DNA of 64,000 nucleotides from Poseidonocella pacifica. Lineage in GTDB: Bacteria > Pseudomonadota > Alphaproteobacteria > Rhodobacterales > Rhodobacteraceae. The translations under genes and the position numbers were made by a program. The notes under the pieces were generated by a model, which saw nothing but the letters and a program-made list of their open reading frames with translations, did no database searches and was not told the origin of the DNA. Each line of letters begins with the position of its first letter. Position 1 is the stretch's first letter. Below are positions 61,514 through 64,000 of this stretch, one piece after another. The stretch is taken from assembly GCF_900111875.1 (NCBI RefSeq), contig NZ_FOJU01000002.1, forward strand, positions 124,001 to 188,000, read 5' to 3'.

Positions 61514-62326
61514 ATGCACGATACCAATCACCAGATCGACATGGGCACCCGCCGTTTTGGCCGCTGGAACACGCTTGGGCTTTACACGCTTGCTTCTCGC
61601 GAGGTGCAGAGATTTCTGGCCGTCTGGACACAGACGCTGATGGCGCCGCTCGTGACCGCGGGCCTCTTTCTCGTGATTTTCTCAATCGCTATCGGTCCGC
61701 AGCGCGGGGACGTGATGGGTGTCCCCTACACCCATTTCATCGCGCCCGGCCTTTTGATGATGACCGTGATCCAGAACGCCTTTGCCAACACCTCGTCGTC
61801 CATCGTGATCTCCAAGGTGCAAGGAAACATCGTCGACACCCTCATGCCGCCGCTATCACCGCTTGAGATGGTGATAGGCTATCTCGCGGGCGGCGTTGCG
61901 CGCGGGGCCTTCGTCGCCGTGGCGATCTGGCTCGGCCTTGCGCTGGTTCTCGGGATCGGCCTTGCCCATCCATTCTATGCGCTGGCCTTCATTGTGATCG
62001 GTGCGTCCCTGGTCGGCGCGATCGGCATTGTTGCCGGCATCTTTGCCAACAAATTCGATCAGATGGCTGCAATCACCAACTTCATCATCACGCCGTTGGC
62101 TTTCCTTTCGGGCACTTTTTACTCTGTCGAATCCCTCCCCAAGGGCCTTTACGAAGTGACCCACTTCAACCCGTTTTTCTACATGATCGACGGCGTGCGA
62201 TATGGGGTGCTGGGCGTCTCGGATTCCTCCCCTGCCCTCGGCCTCGCCGTCGTGACCGGCACCGCCGTTGCGATCTCCGCGCTGGCATGGTGGATGTTCA
62301 GGACAGGCTACCGGCTCAAGGCCTGA
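61514..62326 (+). CDS. ABC-2 type transporter permease
   Basis: Six-span permease of an ABC exporter, 270 residues. It starts in the cytoplasm, then VTAGLFLVIFSIAIGPQRGD, FIAPGLLMMTVIQNAFANTS, GYLAGGVARGAFVAVAIWLG, IVIGASLVGAIGIVAGIFAN, FIITPLAFLSGTFYSVESLP and GLAVVTGTAVAISALAWWMF. The middle LSGTFYSVESLP and the C-terminal MIDGVRYGVLGVSD fit the ABC-2/DrrB-NodJ class. The expected ATP-binding subunit is not adjacent, unusually; it must be encoded elsewhere. The cargo is unknown. AAGGAAC lies before the ATG. The end overlaps the glycosyltransferase gene by 19 bases. Confidence 0.87.
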   Translation: MHDTNHQIDMGTRRFGRWNTLGLYTLASREVQRFLAVWTQTLMAPLVTAGLFLVIFSIAIGPQRGDVMGVPYTHFIAPGLLMMTVIQNAFANTSSSIVISKVQGNIVDTLMPPLSPLEMVIGYLAGGVARGAFVAVAIWLGLALVLGIGLAHPFYALAFIVIGASLVGAIGIVAGIFANKFDQMAAITNFIITPLAFLSGTFYSVESLPKGLYEVTHFNPFFYMIDGVRYGVLGVSDSSPALGLAVVTGTAVAISALAWWMFRTGYRLKA

Positions 62327-63102
62327 ATACCGGGATCCCAGGTTTCGAACTCATTTTCTACGGTTTCGAAGGCGAGCATGCCCTTCCCCGGGAACTCGAG
62401 AAGCTCTCCCGGTTTCCAAGCTGCCACGGCGGAACGCACCTTATCAAGAAAGTCCGTTTGGGTAGTAGAGCTATTGCCAAGCTTATTTTCGAGGTCATAT
62501 CTTACGAGATTCATGTGGAACATCGCGACTTCCTGCACGGGGAAGTGGTGATGCCGCCTTGGCCACACCGCAATCTTGCGCGTCGAATCCACATGAGCGA
62601 CGGGATAGCGCTTTTTACTTCCTAGCCGAGTGAAAGGCGTTATTTTGGTGATAAATGCGCAGTTCGTTAAATCTTGCGTGCGATATTGTGGCCTCGCCAC
62701 GTGCATAAAGCTGCCCACACTTGAACTGGTGATCCGATTTTCCAGAACGAATTTCCGAGCCGCGAGCATCTCACCCTCTCGATAAAATTCGTCGGCATCA
62801 AGAGTCATGAAGTGTGTGGCCCTTACGCGCCGTGCCGCTGATAGACCCAATTTTCGCTTCGCAAGTTCGTTCACCCGGCGCGGGAGAGAAAGATCCGGCA
62901 TGTACTCGATGAAATCGTCCACCAACCCGAGATTACGCGCCGTTGAGAGCGCTTCCAGTGCGGACGGACTGATCGCCACTCCACTGTTTGATACCCCTTG
63001 CCAAACCAGGCTGATATGCTCGAAACTCCCGCGAACGCTGCGCAGCGAAGCAACAAGATGCTCCTCACCGTTAAAGAAGTTGTAGCTGCCGGAAAGGATC
63101 AT
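62308..63102 (-). CDS. glycosyltransferase family 2-like protein
   Basis: Putative glycosyltransferase of 264 residues. It opens MILSGSYNFFNGEEHLVASL, like the first strand of GT-A enzymes, and contains HFMTLDADEFYREGEMLAAR (a D-x-D metal/nucleotide motif with DEFY). Similar proteins are found in polysaccharide loci. The open frame extends to 63378, but that N-terminal extension has no GT features and the ATG at 63102 is preferred. By eye the gene is less GC-rich than its neighbours, which may indicate acquisition by transfer. The donor and acceptor are unknown. Confidence 0.7.
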   Translation of the reverse strand: MILSGSYNFFNGEEHLVASLRSVRGSFEHISLVWQGVSNSGVAISPSALEALSTARNLGLVDDFIEYMPDLSLPRRVNELAKRKLGLSAARRVRATHFMTLDADEFYREGEMLAARKFVLENRITSSSVGSFMHVARPQYRTQDLTNCAFITKITPFTRLGSKKRYPVAHVDSTRKIAVWPRRHHHFPVQEVAMFHMNLVRYDLENKLGNSSTTQTDFLDKVRSAVAAWKPGELLEFPGKGMLAFETVENEFETWDPGIQALSR

Positions 63103-63574
63103 ACCCTTTCTTTCTCGCCCCCTAAGTCGCTGCGGCTTTGGGCAAACCTCCATCGATCGCCGGAAAGCTTCTAGAGCACCGGAGGCAGGGACCAGATGAG
63201 GATAACTGTGACCTTCTCGCGGCCCACCGCTGTCGCAAGTTGGCTTATCATTAACACGTGAGCAGTTTTGGCCCCGCCTTGCCCGCAAGAAGTTGCAGCG
63301 TGCAGCCCAGAGCTTCGCGAGTGCGGTAGTTTCTGACCGCAGGGTGCCCGCAACGAGTAGCAGCTTACTCTGTCTCATCTCAATATGTCCGATGCGTCAT
63401 CCATGCCCTTCGCCCGTCCTTCCCATAGGCTGCACCACTTGACAACCTATCGGAACCCTAGGTTTCGTAGGGTGCTGCGCCATCTGTCATGCCCGTTTGG
63501 CGGGCTCCCTCCCCAAGATTGACTTCTCCACCCGCATCATGCTCTGAAAAGGGCCTCTTGTTCGAGGACAATTC
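63103..63574. other. 472-base non-coding region before argD
   Basis: Holds the possible upstream extension of the glycosyltransferase frame (no similarity seen), a TTGACA at 63439-63444 and an inverted repeat at 63455-63473. The argD leader has a ribosome site GAGG. No RNA gene is evident. Confidence 0.6.
63455..63473. promoter_or_regulatory. ACCCTA-N7-TAGGGT inverted repeat upstream of argD
   Basis: Perfect 6-base arms starting 10 bases after TTGACA (63439-63444), about 100 bases before the argD ATG. It would overlap the -10 region of a promoter there. This could be an operator, but the -10 box itself is poor. Confidence 0.35.
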
Positions 63575-64000
63575 ATGATCCCTGCCGTCTTGCCGACCTA
63601 CAACCGCGCGCCACTCGAATTCGTGAAGGGCGAAGGCTCTTGGCTCATTGAGAAGGATGGCCGACGCTTCCTCGATCTCGGGGCGGGCATTGCCGTCAAC
63701 GCCCTCGGCCATGCGCATCCGGCCCTTGTTACGGCACTGACCGAGCAGGCGAACGCGGTCTGGCACGTGTCCAACCTGTACCGGATTCCGCAGCAAGAGG
63801 CGCTGGCGCAAAAGCTCGTGGATACGAGCTTTGCCGACACGGTGTTTTTCACCAATTCCGGTACCGAGGCTTGCGAACTCGCCGTAAAGATGGCGCGCAA
63901 GCATTTCTCCGAAACCCCGCCGGAACGGACCGAGATCATCGCATTTGAAGGCGCCTTTCACGGTCGGTCCTCCGCCGGGATTGCCGCGGCCGGATCAGAG
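63575..64000 (+). CDS. argD: acetylornithine aminotransferase, 3' end cut by window edge
   Basis: PLP-dependent class III aminotransferase of arginine synthesis (N-acetylornithine to N-acetylglutamate semialdehyde). The first 142 residues are present: [60 protein letters not shown] and [32 protein letters not shown] then follows before the window ends. These are typical ArgD/acetylornithine transaminase motifs, including the phosphate-binding SGTEA. GAGG lies 7 bases before the ATG at 63575. The next gene in this order is often argF, but it is outside the window. Confidence 0.9.
   Translation, partial: MIPAVLPTYNRAPLEFVKGEGSWLIEKDGRRFLDLGAGIAVNALGHAHPALVTALTEQANAVWHVSNLYRIPQQEALAQKLVDTSFADTVFFTNSGTEACELAVKMARKHFSETPPERTEIIAFEGAFHGRSSAGIAAAGSE

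Noticed and set aside
63103-63378. N-terminal extension of the glycosyltransferase frame
   Set aside because: Translation lacks any glycosyltransferase feature; the ATG at 63102 begins at the first strand of the fold.
63458-63961. 167-codon frame opposite argD
   Set aside because: Shadow of the argD start, which has a ribosome site and family motifs.
1-64000. tRNA, rRNA, CRISPR, transposase, integrase, toxin-antitoxin or phage genes
   Set aside because: None seen in intergenic spaces or in translated frames; the region is compact housekeeping DNA.

Overview
The window reads as a stretch of ordinary core chromosome from an alphaproteobacterium of the Rhodobacteraceae/Roseobacter type. This is inferred from gene content and order: a coxB-ctaB-small subunit-ctaG-ctaE-SURF1-thrC-M16 peptidase cluster, a GcrA cell-cycle regulator, a DUF1127 protein beside a LysR gene, a metal-site-poor HemB, and a GC-rich, tightly packed coding style. 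About 63 genes are visible. Two are cut by the window edges: a YmdB-like phosphoesterase at the left and an acetylornithine aminotransferase at the right. I see no rRNA, tRNA, CRISPR array, transposase, integrase or prophage.

Layout. 1-6546: ymdB-like gene, 5-formyl-THF cyclo-ligase and mgtE (minus); guanine deaminase (plus) converging on 8-oxoguanine deaminase, hisN and an XRE regulator (minus). 6831-15767: quinone reductase, LysR, DUF1127, a BI-1 membrane protein, rsfS-rlmH, then gpmI - EnvC-like - ctpA - rppH, which mixes glycolysis with envelope and RNA maintenance. 15771-25307: lytic transglycosylase, a flavoprotein, a SulP transporter, mtnP, a two-gene unit of unknown function (a 39-residue Cys-rich exported peptide plus an anchored protein), apt, an FAD oxidoreductase and an MBL-fold protein. 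25403-32880 (minus): the cytochrome c oxidase assembly cluster running into thrC, an M16 protease and a RimJ-like acetyltransferase. 33082-43153 (plus): tldD, dprA, topA, scoAB, an orphan hybrid histidine kinase, a small membrane protein and a thioesterase. 43150-46885 (minus): zwf-pgl-pgi, with a LacI-type palindrome just upstream. 47070-57594: a radical SAM protein, mfd, a membrane protein, hemB, a P-loop protein, metA, a lipoprotein hydrolase, PPK2 and TetR. 57603-64000: a peroxiredoxin-like protein, rplM-rpsI, a STAS-less SulP, gcrA, an ABC-2 permease, a glycosyltransferase and argD.

Themes. Purine salvage recurs (guanine and 8-oxoguanine deaminases, mtnP, apt), as do methionine and SAM metabolism (metA, mtnP). 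The zwf-pgl-pgi unit feeds the Entner-Doudoroff and pentose phosphate routes. Peptidoglycan turnover is represented by the EnvC-like protein, CtpA and the transglycosylase.

Nothing here is an obvious new defence or mobile system. The least explained items are the Cys-rich peptide unit with its inverted repeat, a stand-alone radical SAM protein with six extra cysteines, the P-loop protein after hemB, and several structured leaders. Convergent neighbours often share a 4-nt antiparallel stop. All functional calls come from reading motifs in the translated sequence; no database search was run.
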